Assembly (NCBI GenBank): GCA_013150955.1
Contig: JAADJD010000058.1
Location: 1-10,740 of the forward strand
Length of the DNA stretch: 10,740 bases
Direction: 5' to 3'
Source: Calditrichota bacterium
GTDB lineage: Bacteria; Calditrichota; Calditrichia; RBG-13-44-9; J042
In this document: one piece after another, positions 1-7,076 of the stretch
Layout of the letters: each line of letters begins with the position of its first letter
Numbering within the stretch: the first letter of the stretch is position 1
Translations under genes and position numbers: made by a program
Notes under the pieces: model-generated
What the model saw: only the letters and a program-made list of their open reading frames with translations
Databases searched by the model: none
Told to the model about the DNA's origin: nothing

Positions 1-703
1 CAGCCGGTTGCTTTTGGTAGTTTTTCTGATTCCTTCGCATGGGAGTAATCAAGAACAGGCGATTCTCTTCAAATAATTCCAGTTGCAAGGGATTGCTCAG
101 GTAAGCTCGATCTCCCAATAGAGTACAATTCGGGTAATAATGGCGAATATCTTTAAAATACTCAATATCATGGACATGGGCTTTAGAGAGATCAAAATGA
201 GTCATAACGCCGTTTACAGTAGCAACCCCATGAAGTTTATAACCAAAGTAAGGTTGATTGTGAGCCGCACAATAGCCGAAACTGGGTGCGCTTTGATAAT
301 CTTCTCTGCAGATTCGCGCTCTTTTTGCCCGAGAGAATCGTACGATTGGCAGAGGCATGGAATCAATGAGAAAAGAGTTTTTATGTTTCACAAGTTGTTC
401 CACTATATGGATGCGAAATTTCTCGATTAAATGGTGAAGTTGTTTTCTTCGGCGATTGAAGCGGGAGCGTTCAATTAAGTTAGGGAATTGTTCTTTGTAA
501 TTATTATGCAACAACTTGAATAAACAGTTTTCACTGTCAATCATCAGACTCTCGGAAAGCAGACTCAGGGCAATGACTTCCACATCGGAGAATTTCGGTT
601 TTTTGCTTCGTCTGGGTAAATTTCCGTCCGGATCAAGAAGATTCTTTAAAAATTGTTTGACAATGGCTGAAATTTTGTCGAACTTATTACGGAGATTGTG
701 CAT
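1..703 (-). CDS. IS982-family transposase, 3' end beyond the window
   Basis: The minus strand is open from the ATG at 703 to the window edge, giving 234 residues. IS982-family transposases are usually around 300 aa, so the C-terminus lies outside. A DDE (RNase H-like) transposase is supported by the first catalytic Asp (D114) in LIDSMPLPIVRFSRAKR and the second (D198) in LLGDRAYLS. Both sit in the context typical of IS982, and an N-terminal RSRFNRRR segment is also typical of the family. The third catalytic residue (Glu) would fall past the edge. The start follows an AGGGA ribosome-binding site with 8 nt spacing; an ATG at 708 is out of frame. No frameshift or stop interrupts the visible part, so the gene may be intact. 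It is AT-richer than the metabolic genes, as expected for an acquired element. I translated this by hand codon by codon; the family call rests on motif recognition. Confidence 0.88.
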   Translation of the reverse strand, partial: MHNLRNKFDKISAIVKQFLKNLLDPDGNLPRRSKKPKFSDVEVIALSLLSESLMIDSENCLFKLLHNNYKEQFPNLIERSRFNRRRKQLHHLIEKFRIHIVEQLVKHKNSFLIDSMPLPIVRFSRAKRARICREDYQSAPSFGYCAAHNQPYFGYKLHGVATVNGVMTHFDLSKAHVHDIEYFKDIRHYYPNCTLLGDRAYLSNPLQLELFEENRLFLITPMRRNQKNYQKQPA

Positions 704-740
704 GGCATTATTCCCTGTTTTTGTTAACTTTATCAACTCA

Positions 741-769
741 ATTATAAGGAAATATAATGCCATTGCCAA
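741..769 (-). promoter_or_regulatory. Promoter of the IS982-family transposase
   Basis: Read on the minus strand there is a -35 TTGGCA (769-764) and a -10 TATAAT (746-741) with a 17-bp spacer. That is 5/6 and 6/6 to the sigma-70 consensus. It lies between the IS end at 781-797 and the transposase start at 703, giving a leader of roughly 30 nt. Confidence 0.6.
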
Positions 770-780
770 TCTACTTTTTT

Positions 781-797
781 ATTAGCACAACGGGTTA
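781..797. repeat. Terminal inverted repeat of the IS982-family element
   Basis: The 17-mer ATTAGCACAACGGGTTA lies upstream of the transposase promoter, where the left end of the IS is expected. Its exact reverse complement occurs at 934-950, and a near copy occurs at 1140-1157 as the right end of the MITE-like element. The outermost base is uncertain by a few positions because no target-site duplication can be tested with the other IS end missing. The DNA between this end and the MITE (798-933) is AT-rich with no gene; only short weak hairpins are visible, for example around 872-890. Confidence 0.65.
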
Positions 798-933
798 TTT
801 TTATATCTATTCTCCCTCTCCGGCCATTCTACCACAAAAATAACCTCCACCAGGTAAAAACACAATAAAAAACCTCTGCATTTTCGAGGAAAAACCAATG
901 CTTATTCATTTTTCATGATAAAATACATGATGG

Positions 934-1157
934 TAACCCGTTGTGCTAATTCAGGATAAAGCAGGTATTTAGAAAAACCGTTAAAACGGTTAATCATCAA
1001 TTGATTATGTTATCCATTTCTCCTGGCCGAAGCCAGGAGTTAATAGAAATTATCACTCATTAACACCCAGATTTATCTGGGTGGATAACTCCTATAGTAA
1101 CAATAATTTATAGAACTGTTTTAACGGTTTGTGTTGTCTAATTCGCACAACAGGTTA
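934..1157. mobile_element. MITE-like non-autonomous element with IS982-type ends
   Basis: The element is about 224 bp. Its left end TAACCCGTTGTGCTAATT (934-951) and right end (1140-1157) are inverted repeats matching at 16 of 18 positions. The left end repeats the IS982-type end at 781-797 exactly in inverted orientation. No ORF is inside. A second, inner inverted repeat (975-991 with 1114-1130) matches at 16 of 17. Further in are hairpins at 976-991 (AACCGTT stem) and 991-1007 (TAATCA stem), and a branched structure at 1009-1089. No target-site duplication is clear. The simplest reading is a miniature element moved by the neighbouring type of transposase; a structured RNA gene or protein-binding array is the alternative. 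Confidence 0.65.
1009..1089. other. Three-way-junction fold in the MITE-like element
   Basis: An 8-bp outer stem, GTTATCCA (1009-1016) with TGGATAAC (1082-1089), encloses two hairpins. The first is CTCCTGGC (1020-1027) with GCCAGGAG (1032-1039) and a CGAA loop. The second is CACCCAGA (1064-1071) with TCTGGGTG (1076-1083) and a TTTA loop. The second hairpin competes with the outer stem for two bases. All three stems are perfect, which is unlikely by chance in 80 bp. The fold works equally well in DNA or in RNA from either strand. Confidence 0.6.
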
Positions 1158-1257
1158 TTTTTATTTATGTTAATTCGTGTAATTCGTTGTTTTATGCATA
1201 ATCCGGGTTTATTTGTGTTCATTCGTGTCATTCACGGTTCAATGCACTATTTGGGTT
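1155..1257 (-). repeat. Intergenic palindromic repeat, copy A (arms only)
   Basis: This reads as the reverse complement of the left arm of copies B-D (a TTATTTTTAT tract, then ATTCGTG-type steps, then TATGCATAATCCGGGTTT), followed by a second arm ending CACTATTTGGGTTAA. The core of the repeat is missing on the left, where the MITE-like element ends, suggesting the MITE landed in or beside this copy. The flank at 912-933 resembles the repeat core only weakly. Confidence 0.6.
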
Positions 1258-1266
1258 AAATCCCCC

Positions 1267-1296
1267 TTGGTAAGCGCCGACCATTGGAATTATATT
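1267..1296 (+). promoter_or_regulatory. Possible promoter of the 692-aa gene
   Basis: TTGGTA (1267-1272, 4/6) and TATATT (1291-1296, 5/6) are separated by 18 bp. They lie immediately upstream of the ribosome-binding site AAGGG (1312-1316) and the ATG at 1323. The leader would be only about 20 nt. The match is moderate and untested. Confidence 0.35.
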
Positions 1297-1322
1297 GGCG
1301 TTAACAAACACAAGGGAATCCC

Positions 1323-3401
1323 ATGGAGCGAATCTTCCAGGAAATTATTCAGACATTGATTTTACCAGGCCCAACCCCTCACGCATTACCGTTGGTGGAT
1401 ATCTCGCGACAATTTCAGACCGCCGGATTCGACGATAACACCGCCGCGCAAGCGCTGAATGCCGCTTTTCTACTGTGGCTTTCCGGTCAATCGGAAAGGG
1501 CTGCCGAAGCCAGGCGGCTGCTGGAAAATAAAGCCCAATCCGGTAAACACGCAGCGATTGCCCGATTTTATTTACGGGCGTATCGAGAAATTGAGCAGGA
1601 GCTGAATGAGATCTTTCAAAATCAAACCGATCTGGCCGGAAAATTCCAACGTTTAAGGGACTGGTTGCACCAACAGGGACCATCGGCCTCTCCCGATGCC
1701 CTGGCCGAACACCTGTGGGAGGTTTTCTTCCCGGAAGGGGTGGGCATCCGTGGAAATGAGGACGCTCGCATTCAGGAACTCCGCCAGCGCCGCATGGTCA
1801 CCGTCACCCGGCCGGCACCAGAATCCCTTCAACACCCGGCCCGGCAACTCCTGTTTACTGCAAACGTGCTCCTGACCATTCCCATGCAGGAAAACATCAT
1901 CGATACCCTTCCCCTGAACGCGGATCTCAAATCCCGGCTCAAAGCGGCTTGCCGGGAGGATCAAAAGTACTGGTACGATCATCCCATACCCGTGGGCGTA
2001 CCCCCTCATCAAAACGAGGTGATTTATGGCCTGCGAGGCCTGGACGAGGCACTGGCGTTTGAATGCCGACGGGGCAATCTGGGAGCGAATGAGCGGATTC
2101 CCTGCGTCCTTTCCATTTCCGTGACCCACGAGGGGCTGCACCCCATTGCGGTACCTTATTTACAGGAGGAATTGCGTCGCGCAGGCCCTTTCAACCATCT
2201 GGACATTTACGTGTTTTCCGAACGGGAAACCCGCGAGGTCGTCGAACGGGTTCTGGCTCCAGCCGCGGAAACGTTTTTAAAACAGGATGCCCGGCAGGCC
2301 CTGCATCAGGTATTCGGGGTGGACGGTGAATATGGTCGACATTTCAGCTTTTTGAAGGCCATTGCCGCCCTCTGGCAAATTCTAATCCATCCGGACATTC
2401 AGGCCACTTTTAAGATCGATCTGGATCAGGTGTTTCCCCAGGAGGTGCTGGTGCGCGAAACCGGTGCTTCTGCCCTGGAACATCTGGCCACCGGCCTCTG
2501 GGGCGCCGAAGGCCGGGATGCCCAAAATCGGCCACTGGAACTGGGGATGATTGCTGGCGCCCTGGTGAATGAAAAAGACATCCACCGCTCCCTGTTTACC
2601 CCCGATGTGCCTTTTCCCAAACGTCCTTTAAATCCCGACGAATACATTTTCTTCAGCCCTCTACCTCAGGCCCTTTCCACGCAGGCGGAGATGATGACCC
2701 GCTACGGGAATGATCCGCTGGACGGCCGCACCACCTGCCTGCAACGGGTGCATGTCACCGGAGGCACCACCGGCATTCGGGTCGATGCGTTGCGAAAATA
2801 TCGCCCGTTCACGCCGGGATTCATCGGACGTGCCGAAGATCAGGCATACCTCCTGTCCGTTATGCAAAATCACACGCCACGACTGGCCTATCTGCATAAA
2901 GATGGATTGATCATGCGTCATGACAAGGAAGCGTTCGCCAGCGAGGCCATCAAGGCGGCTGCCATTGGCAAACTGGTGGGCGATTACGTCCGCATCCTTT
3001 ACTTCTCTGCCTACGCGCGTGCCCTGACCGAAGACATTTCTACCATCAAAAATGAAGTCGATCCCTTTACCGGGTGCTTCATCTCCCGCCTTCCACGAAC
3101 GGTCACCCTGCTGCGATTCGCCTTAAAAGCCGCCCACTTTTTTGAACAACAGCAGACCTCCCGGGGGCAGGAATTCATTCAAATCGGGAGCCGCCGGCTG
3201 GATCAGGCGCTCACATTCATTTCCGGTTCCCCCAGTCCACTGGTTGCGGAATTGGAGCGGGAACGGCAGGGCTGGCAGCTATACTACGATGTGCTGGACG
3301 CGCTGGAAACACACTTGCAGAAAAGCGATCCCCGAGCAATCGCCCTGCAAAAGCACTTTCAGGCCATATTAAGCCGGGTTCATGTGAACCGGAACGGATA
3401 G
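1323..3401 (+). CDS. Predicted GT-A-fold glycosyltransferase-like protein, 692 aa
   Basis: I do not recognise a named family for this protein. Residues 1-190 are largely alpha-helical without clear motifs. From about 255 (CVLSISVTHEGLHPIAVPYL) the pattern is that of a Rossmann-like nucleotide-sugar-binding domain. It has a DxD-type motif in KIDLDQVF (364-371), a glycine-rich acceptor-side segment VTGGTTGIRVDAL (478-490), the ED pair of GFIGRAEDQAYLL (E505, D506), and LAYLHKDGLIMRHDK (521-535). The histidines in that last segment could be metal ligands, as in some retaining GT-A enzymes. The final 150 residues are again helical. There is no signal peptide or membrane segment, so it is probably cytoplasmic. 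The start is well supported by AAGGG six bases upstream. It is a single gene between two intergenic repeats, so context gives no substrate. The glycosyltransferase reading is inferred from motif order and spacing; donor and acceptor are unknown. Confidence 0.6.
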   Translation: MERIFQEIIQTLILPGPTPHALPLVDISRQFQTAGFDDNTAAQALNAAFLLWLSGQSERAAEARRLLENKAQSGKHAAIARFYLRAYREIEQELNEIFQNQTDLAGKFQRLRDWLHQQGPSASPDALAEHLWEVFFPEGVGIRGNEDARIQELRQRRMVTVTRPAPESLQHPARQLLFTANVLLTIPMQENIIDTLPLNADLKSRLKAACREDQKYWYDHPIPVGVPPHQNEVIYGLRGLDEALAFECRRGNLGANERIPCVLSISVTHEGLHPIAVPYLQEELRRAGPFNHLDIYVFSERETREVVERVLAPAAETFLKQDARQALHQVFGVDGEYGRHFSFLKAIAALWQILIHPDIQATFKIDLDQVFPQEVLVRETGASALEHLATGLWGAEGRDAQNRPLELGMIAGALVNEKDIHRSLFTPDVPFPKRPLNPDEYIFFSPLPQALSTQAEMMTRYGNDPLDGRTTCLQRVHVTGGTTGIRVDALRKYRPFTPGFIGRAEDQAYLLSVMQNHTPRLAYLHKDGLIMRHDKEAFASEAIKAAAIGKLVGDYVRILYFSAYARALTEDISTIKNEVDPFTGCFISRLPRTVTLLRFALKAAHFFEQQQTSRGQEFIQIGSRRLDQALTFISGSPSPLVAELERERQGWQLYYDVLDALETHLQKSDPRAIALQKHFQAILSRVHVNRNG

Positions 3402-3418
3402 CCACGGGTTGACCATTT

Positions 3419-3585
3419 AACCCAGATTATTCATCAGGCCACGAATTACACGAATTAATACTAATAAAATTAATGAAATACATTGGATTATATCTGGATG
3501 AAAATGTGTTCCAGGGTTTATTCGCGATTTTTTCGACATTTTCGGTTTCATTCGCGTGATTCGTAGAATGTATTATTTGGGATTA
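3419..3585 (+). repeat. Intergenic palindromic repeat, copy B (single, full length)
   Basis: The left arm starts AACCCAGATTATTCATCAGG and runs through CCACGAATTACACGAATTAA. The core at 3479-3530 includes CATTGGATTATATCTGGATG, and the right arm TTTCATTCGCGTGATTCG runs to TATTATTTGGGATT. The arms are imperfect inverted repeats of each other. This is the cleanest full-length copy, at about 167 bp. The remainder of the gap to korA (3586-3752) holds no gene I can support, only an A-rich tract (about 3697-3705) and a TAAATT -10-like box that may belong to the korA promoter. Confidence 0.7.
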
Positions 3586-3752
3586 ATCCGCACCATTTCG
3601 GTACCATCCATTTGCTGCTGACGGCTCTGTTTCCCTTTCGTCCCCCTTCTTTCAGGCCCTACCGGCCGGCAGCGATTTTAAGAAGAATTGCATTTGAAAA
3701 AAAAAGAATTAAATTAACTCCACAAATGAAAGTAAGAAAGGATTGCGAAACC

Positions 3753-5594
3753 ATGGCTAAAACAAATAAAACAGTGGTCAAGGTCGATGATGTGACGGTT
3801 CGGTTTGCGGGTGATTCCGGAGACGGCATTCAGCTAACGGGCAAACAGTTTACCCGAACCACGGCGTTGATCGGGAATGAGTTGAGCACGTTCCCGGATT
3901 TTCCAGCGGAGATCCGGGCACCTGCGGGAACCACCTACGGGGTATCGGGATTTCAGATCCATTTCGGCAGTCACCCGATTTACACCCCTGGAGATAAAGT
4001 GGACGTGCTGGTGGCCATGAATCCGGCCGCACTAAAGGTCAATCTCAAGTATTTAAAACCGAACGCCATCATCATCGTTAATGTGGACAATTTCACCGAG
4101 CGGAATTTACGGCTGGCAGGATACACCCAAAATCCCCTGGAAGATGGATCGCTGAAGGGCTATCAGGTGTACCCGGTGCAGATCACAGAATTAACCCGCA
4201 AGGCGCTGGAAGAGCTGGAACTTTCACAAAAAGAAAAGGATCGGTGTAAGAATTTTTTTGCACTGGGCGTGGTGTACTGGCTGTACAGCCGTCCACTGGA
4301 ACCCACCATCGAGTGGATTCAGAAAAAATTTGCCAAGCGGCCGGAGCTGGCTAAAGCCAATATTCTGGCGCTGAAAGCGGGTCGTAATTTTGCCGAATCC
4401 ACGGAGTTGTTTGCCTCTCACTACAAGGTGGAGCCGGCCAAAATCAAACCGGGAATTTACCGGAACATTACCGGAAACGAGGCGCTGTCGCTGGGCATTA
4501 TCGTTGCGGGACGCAAGGCCGGTCTGGACATTTTCGTTGGTAGCTACCCGATTACACCCGCCAGCGACATTTTGCACGAATTGTCCATCCATAAGAACTT
4601 CGGGGTGAAAACCTTCCAGGCAGAAGATGAAATCGCAGCCATTGGTGCCGCGCTGGGTGCCTCTTTTGCAGGCAACCTGGGGGTTACCGCCACCAGCGGA
4701 CCCGGCATGGCCCTGAAAACCGAATTCATGAATCTGGCAGTGATGACCGAACTGCCGCTGGTGGTCTTCGATGTGCAGCGGGCCGGTCCCAGCACCGGCA
4801 TGCCCACCAAAACGGAACAGGCCGATTTGCTATTCGCCATGTACGGTCGTCCGGGCGAATCGCCGGTGCCCATTGTGGCGCCACGGAGTCCATCGGATTG
4901 CTTTTATGCAGCCTACGAAGCGGCCCGCGTGGCCATCCAGTTCATGACGCCGGTGATTGTACTTTCCGATCTGTATCTGGCCAACGGCGCAGAACCCTGG
5001 CTCATCCCGGACCTGGAGACACTTCCTCCCATTTCGAAAAATCTGGCACAAACTGATGAGGATTATCTCCCCTACCAGCGCGATCCCCAGACCCTGGCCC
5101 GAAAATGGGCGCTGCCCGGAACACCGGGTCTGGAACATCGCATCGGTGGGTTGGAGAAGGAGGAAAACACCGGGAACGTCTCCTACGATCCGGACAATCA
5201 CGAAAAGATGGTCAAACTGCGTGCCGAAAAAATTGAGCGCGTCCGGGACATTCTGACCGAACCCGAAATCGATGGCCCCGACGAGGGAGAATTGCTCATC
5301 CTGAGCTGGGGCAGCACCTACGGAACCATCGTTACGGCTGTTAAAGAATTGCGTGACGAAGGCAAGGACGTGTCTCATTATCATTTACGCTGGTTGAATC
5401 CCCTGCCCCGAAACCTGGAGTACTACATCCGCAACTTCAACAACGTGTTGATTCCGGAAGTTAATCTGGGCCATCTGAGCCGCATCATTCGGGATCGTTA
5501 CCTGGTGGATGCCATTCCATTCAACCGGGTAAAGGGGCAACCCCTGATGGTTCAGGAACTCAAAGAAACAATCGACCAAATTTTAGCGAGGTAA
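3753..5594 (+). CDS. korA: 2-oxoacid:ferredoxin oxidoreductase, alpha subunit (2-oxoglutarate type)
   Basis: This is the alpha chain of a two-subunit KorAB enzyme, which carries out CoA-dependent oxidative decarboxylation of 2-oxoglutarate (or a related 2-oxoacid) with ferredoxin as acceptor, or the reverse carboxylation. The 613 residues match the usual length for fused gamma-alpha chains. The gamma-type domain (about 13-220) opens with VRFAGDSGDGIQLTGKQF. The pyrimidine-binding domain starts near 241 with GNEALSLGI and SYPITPASD (264-272), then QAEDEIAAIGAALGAS with E291 or E293 as candidate cofactor-activating glutamate, and RAGPSTGMPTKTEQADLL (343-360). The C-terminal domain runs from about 512. 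I chose the ATG at 3753 because AAAGGA lies 10 nt upstream and conserved sequence begins only after it; the frame stays open back to 3612, but that extension is proline/arginine-rich and unlike the family. The stop is 3 nt before korB. Substrate specificity is inferred from the two-subunit architecture. Confidence 0.93.
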   Translation: MAKTNKTVVKVDDVTVRFAGDSGDGIQLTGKQFTRTTALIGNELSTFPDFPAEIRAPAGTTYGVSGFQIHFGSHPIYTPGDKVDVLVAMNPAALKVNLKYLKPNAIIIVNVDNFTERNLRLAGYTQNPLEDGSLKGYQVYPVQITELTRKALEELELSQKEKDRCKNFFALGVVYWLYSRPLEPTIEWIQKKFAKRPELAKANILALKAGRNFAESTELFASHYKVEPAKIKPGIYRNITGNEALSLGIIVAGRKAGLDIFVGSYPITPASDILHELSIHKNFGVKTFQAEDEIAAIGAALGASFAGNLGVTATSGPGMALKTEFMNLAVMTELPLVVFDVQRAGPSTGMPTKTEQADLLFAMYGRPGESPVPIVAPRSPSDCFYAAYEAARVAIQFMTPVIVLSDLYLANGAEPWLIPDLETLPPISKNLAQTDEDYLPYQRDPQTLARKWALPGTPGLEHRIGGLEKEENTGNVSYDPDNHEKMVKLRAEKIERVRDILTEPEIDGPDEGELLILSWGSTYGTIVTAVKELRDEGKDVSHYHLRWLNPLPRNLEYYIRNFNNVLIPEVNLGHLSRIIRDRYLVDAIPFNRVKGQPLMVQELKETIDQILAR

Positions 5595-5597
5595 ATC

Positions 5598-6632
5598 ATG
5601 GCAACTCAACCATCCAATACAATTCCGGTAAAAATCCGTAAGCAGGACTTTTCCTCCGATCAGGAAGTTCGCTGGTGCCCGGGCTGCGGGGATTACGCCA
5701 TCCTGGCCACGCTGAAGCGCGTGCTACCCGATCTGGGCATTCCCCGGGAAAAATACGTGTTCGTATCCGGTATTGGTTGTTCCAGCCGCTTTCCCTATTA
5801 TATGAACACTTACGGCATCCACAGCATTCATGGACGGGCACCCACCATCGCCACCGGGATTCGGCTGGCAAATCCTGAACTTTCGGTCTGGATCATTACC
5901 GGGGACGGTGACGGCCTCAGTATTGGGGGCAATCATCTGATTCATATCATGCGGCGGAATGTGAACGTCAACATCATCCTGTTTAACAACGAAATCTACG
6001 GCCTGACCAAAGGACAGTACTCCCCCACTTCGCCTAAAGGGCAGGTCACCAAATCGTCTCCCTACGGCTCGATTGACAATCCGTTCAACCCTATCAAGGT
6101 TGCTTTGGCCTCCGGTGCAACCTTTGTGGCACGTACGGTGGATCGCGACACCAAACACATGGCGGAGGTATTTCGTCAGGCAGCACAGCACAAGGGCGTT
6201 TCCTTTGTGGAGGTCTACCAGAATTGCGTGATTTTCAACGATGGCGCCTTCCGGGAAGTGACCGATCCGCAGGAAAAATGGGAACATGCCCTGTATCTGG
6301 AACACGGCAAACCGCTGGTTTTTGGAAAAGAGAAAAAGAAGGGCCTGAAACTCACCGGCTTTCATCTGGAGGTTGTGGAGCTGGAAGATCCCGAACAAAC
6401 CGATGGCATTCTGGTTCACGATCAGTTCAATCCGGATACCGCCTATGCCACCCTGTTGGCGGAGTTGACGGACAAACCGGACATGCCCATTCCCCTGGGA
6501 ATTTTCCGCAGCATCGAAACCGAAACCTACGAAGAGGCCTTCTTCCGGCAGATTGAAGAGGTAAAGAAAATGAAGGGTGAAGGGGATCTGAAACAACTGA
6601 TGCTCACCGGCGATACCTGGAAAGTGGATTAA
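5598..6632 (+). CDS. korB: 2-oxoacid:ferredoxin oxidoreductase, beta subunit (2-oxoglutarate type)
   Basis: This is the thiamine-diphosphate and iron-sulfur subunit that pairs with KorA. The four cysteines expected to hold the single [4Fe-4S] cluster are visible: C27 and C30 in RWCPGCGDY, C61 in SGIGCSSRF, and C210 in YQNCVIFNDG. The diphosphate/Mg-binding signature is TGDGDGLSIGGNH (101-113), continuing to NVNIILFNNEIYGLTKGQ (123-140). At 344 residues it has the C-terminal extension (about 225-344) found in the longer bacterial KorB proteins. The start sits 6 nt after GAGG (5588-5591), which lies in the last codons of korA, so the two genes are probably translationally coupled. No separate ferredoxin-like delta or gamma gene follows, consistent with the two-subunit type. 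Transcription appears to stop at the terminator beginning 25 nt downstream. Confidence 0.95.
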   Translation: MATQPSNTIPVKIRKQDFSSDQEVRWCPGCGDYAILATLKRVLPDLGIPREKYVFVSGIGCSSRFPYYMNTYGIHSIHGRAPTIATGIRLANPELSVWIITGDGDGLSIGGNHLIHIMRRNVNVNIILFNNEIYGLTKGQYSPTSPKGQVTKSSPYGSIDNPFNPIKVALASGATFVARTVDRDTKHMAEVFRQAAQHKGVSFVEVYQNCVIFNDGAFREVTDPQEKWEHALYLEHGKPLVFGKEKKKGLKLTGFHLEVVELEDPEQTDGILVHDQFNPDTAYATLLAELTDKPDMPIPLGIFRSIETETYEEAFFRQIEEVKKMKGEGDLKQLMLTGDTWKVD

Positions 6633-6656
6633 TAAGATTTTGGATGATGCGCTGTC

Positions 6657-6700
6657 AAAATTCCCCCTGTTCCTCATGTCGGGCAGGGGGATTTTATTTT
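6657..6700 (+). terminator. Rho-independent terminator of the korAB operon
   Basis: AAAATTCCCCCTG (6657-6669) pairs with CAGGGGGATTTT (6684-6695), apart from one bulged T. The loop is 14 nt and a T-rich tail (ATTTT, then TTC) follows. It starts 25 nt after the korB stop. Confidence 0.8.
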
Positions 6701-6764
6701 TCAGCCGGTGCCTTCTTGCATTGGCCCACGAATGACCCGCATTCACACGAACAAAAGAACATTG

Positions 6765-6990
6765 AACCCAGATTATGCGTTAGCCTACGAATTACACGAA
6801 TGAACACCAATAAAAATAATAAACACAGATTATGCATTAAACCACGAATTGCACGAATTAACACAAATAAAAATAATCAGATACATTGGATTAGATCTGA
6901 ATGAAAATTTGTTTCGGGGTATATTCGTTATTTTATGGATATGGTTTGGTTTCATTTGCGTAATTCGCGGTTTAGGGCATTATTTGGGTT
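6765..6990 (+). repeat. Intergenic palindromic repeat, copy C (left arm duplicated)
   Basis: The left arm occurs twice in tandem with a 56-bp period, starting CCCAGATTATGCG at 6768 and CACAGATTATGCA at 6824. A decayed third arm may lie at 6725-6760 (CCCACGAATGACCC, then CACACGAAC). The core with ACATTGGATTAGATCTGAATG (about 6882-6902) follows, and the right arm TTCATTTGCGTAATTCGCGG ends TTATTTGGGTT at 6990. A short open frame across the arms (6644-6904) translates only the repeat and is not a gene. Confidence 0.75.
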
Positions 6991-7003
6991 AAAATCGATT
7001 TTA
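6990..7003. promoter_or_regulatory. 14-bp perfect palindrome upstream of the antiporter gene
   Basis: TAAAATCGATTTTA is perfectly self-complementary and starts at the last base of repeat copy C, 73 bp before the antiporter ATG. It precedes a weak promoter-like pair, TTGGCT (7019-7024) and TTAAAT (7042-7047), with a 17-bp spacer. It could be an operator or simply AT-rich chance. Confidence 0.25.
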
Positions 7004-7076
7004 GGTTAATGTTTTTCATTGGCTTATTATTATTCAAAGGCTTAAATTACCGATTGACGTTACGGATATTGCATCC

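Noticed and set aside
140-785. Open frames of 96 and 89 codons on the plus strand
   Set aside because: They lie antisense to the IS982-type transposase and upstream promoter and have no recognisable features; the minus strand carries the real motifs.
1653-2141. 162-codon minus-strand frame inside the 692-aa gene
   Set aside because: A shadow frame with no start signal or motif, fully inside a well-supported plus-strand gene.
3377-3422. Hairpins near the stop of the 692-aa gene (GGTTCATGTGAACC and GGGTT/AACCC)
   Set aside because: Neither is followed by a T-run, and the first overlaps coding sequence; not convincing terminators.
5724-6746. 340-codon minus-strand frame opposite korB
   Set aside because: Long only because of codon bias in korB; korB has all cluster cysteines and cofactor motifs on the plus strand.
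6644-6904. 86-codon plus-strand frame after korB
   Set aside because: It translates the terminator and the duplicated arm of repeat copy C into a repetitive peptide; it has no ribosome-binding site and is repeat sequence, not a gene.
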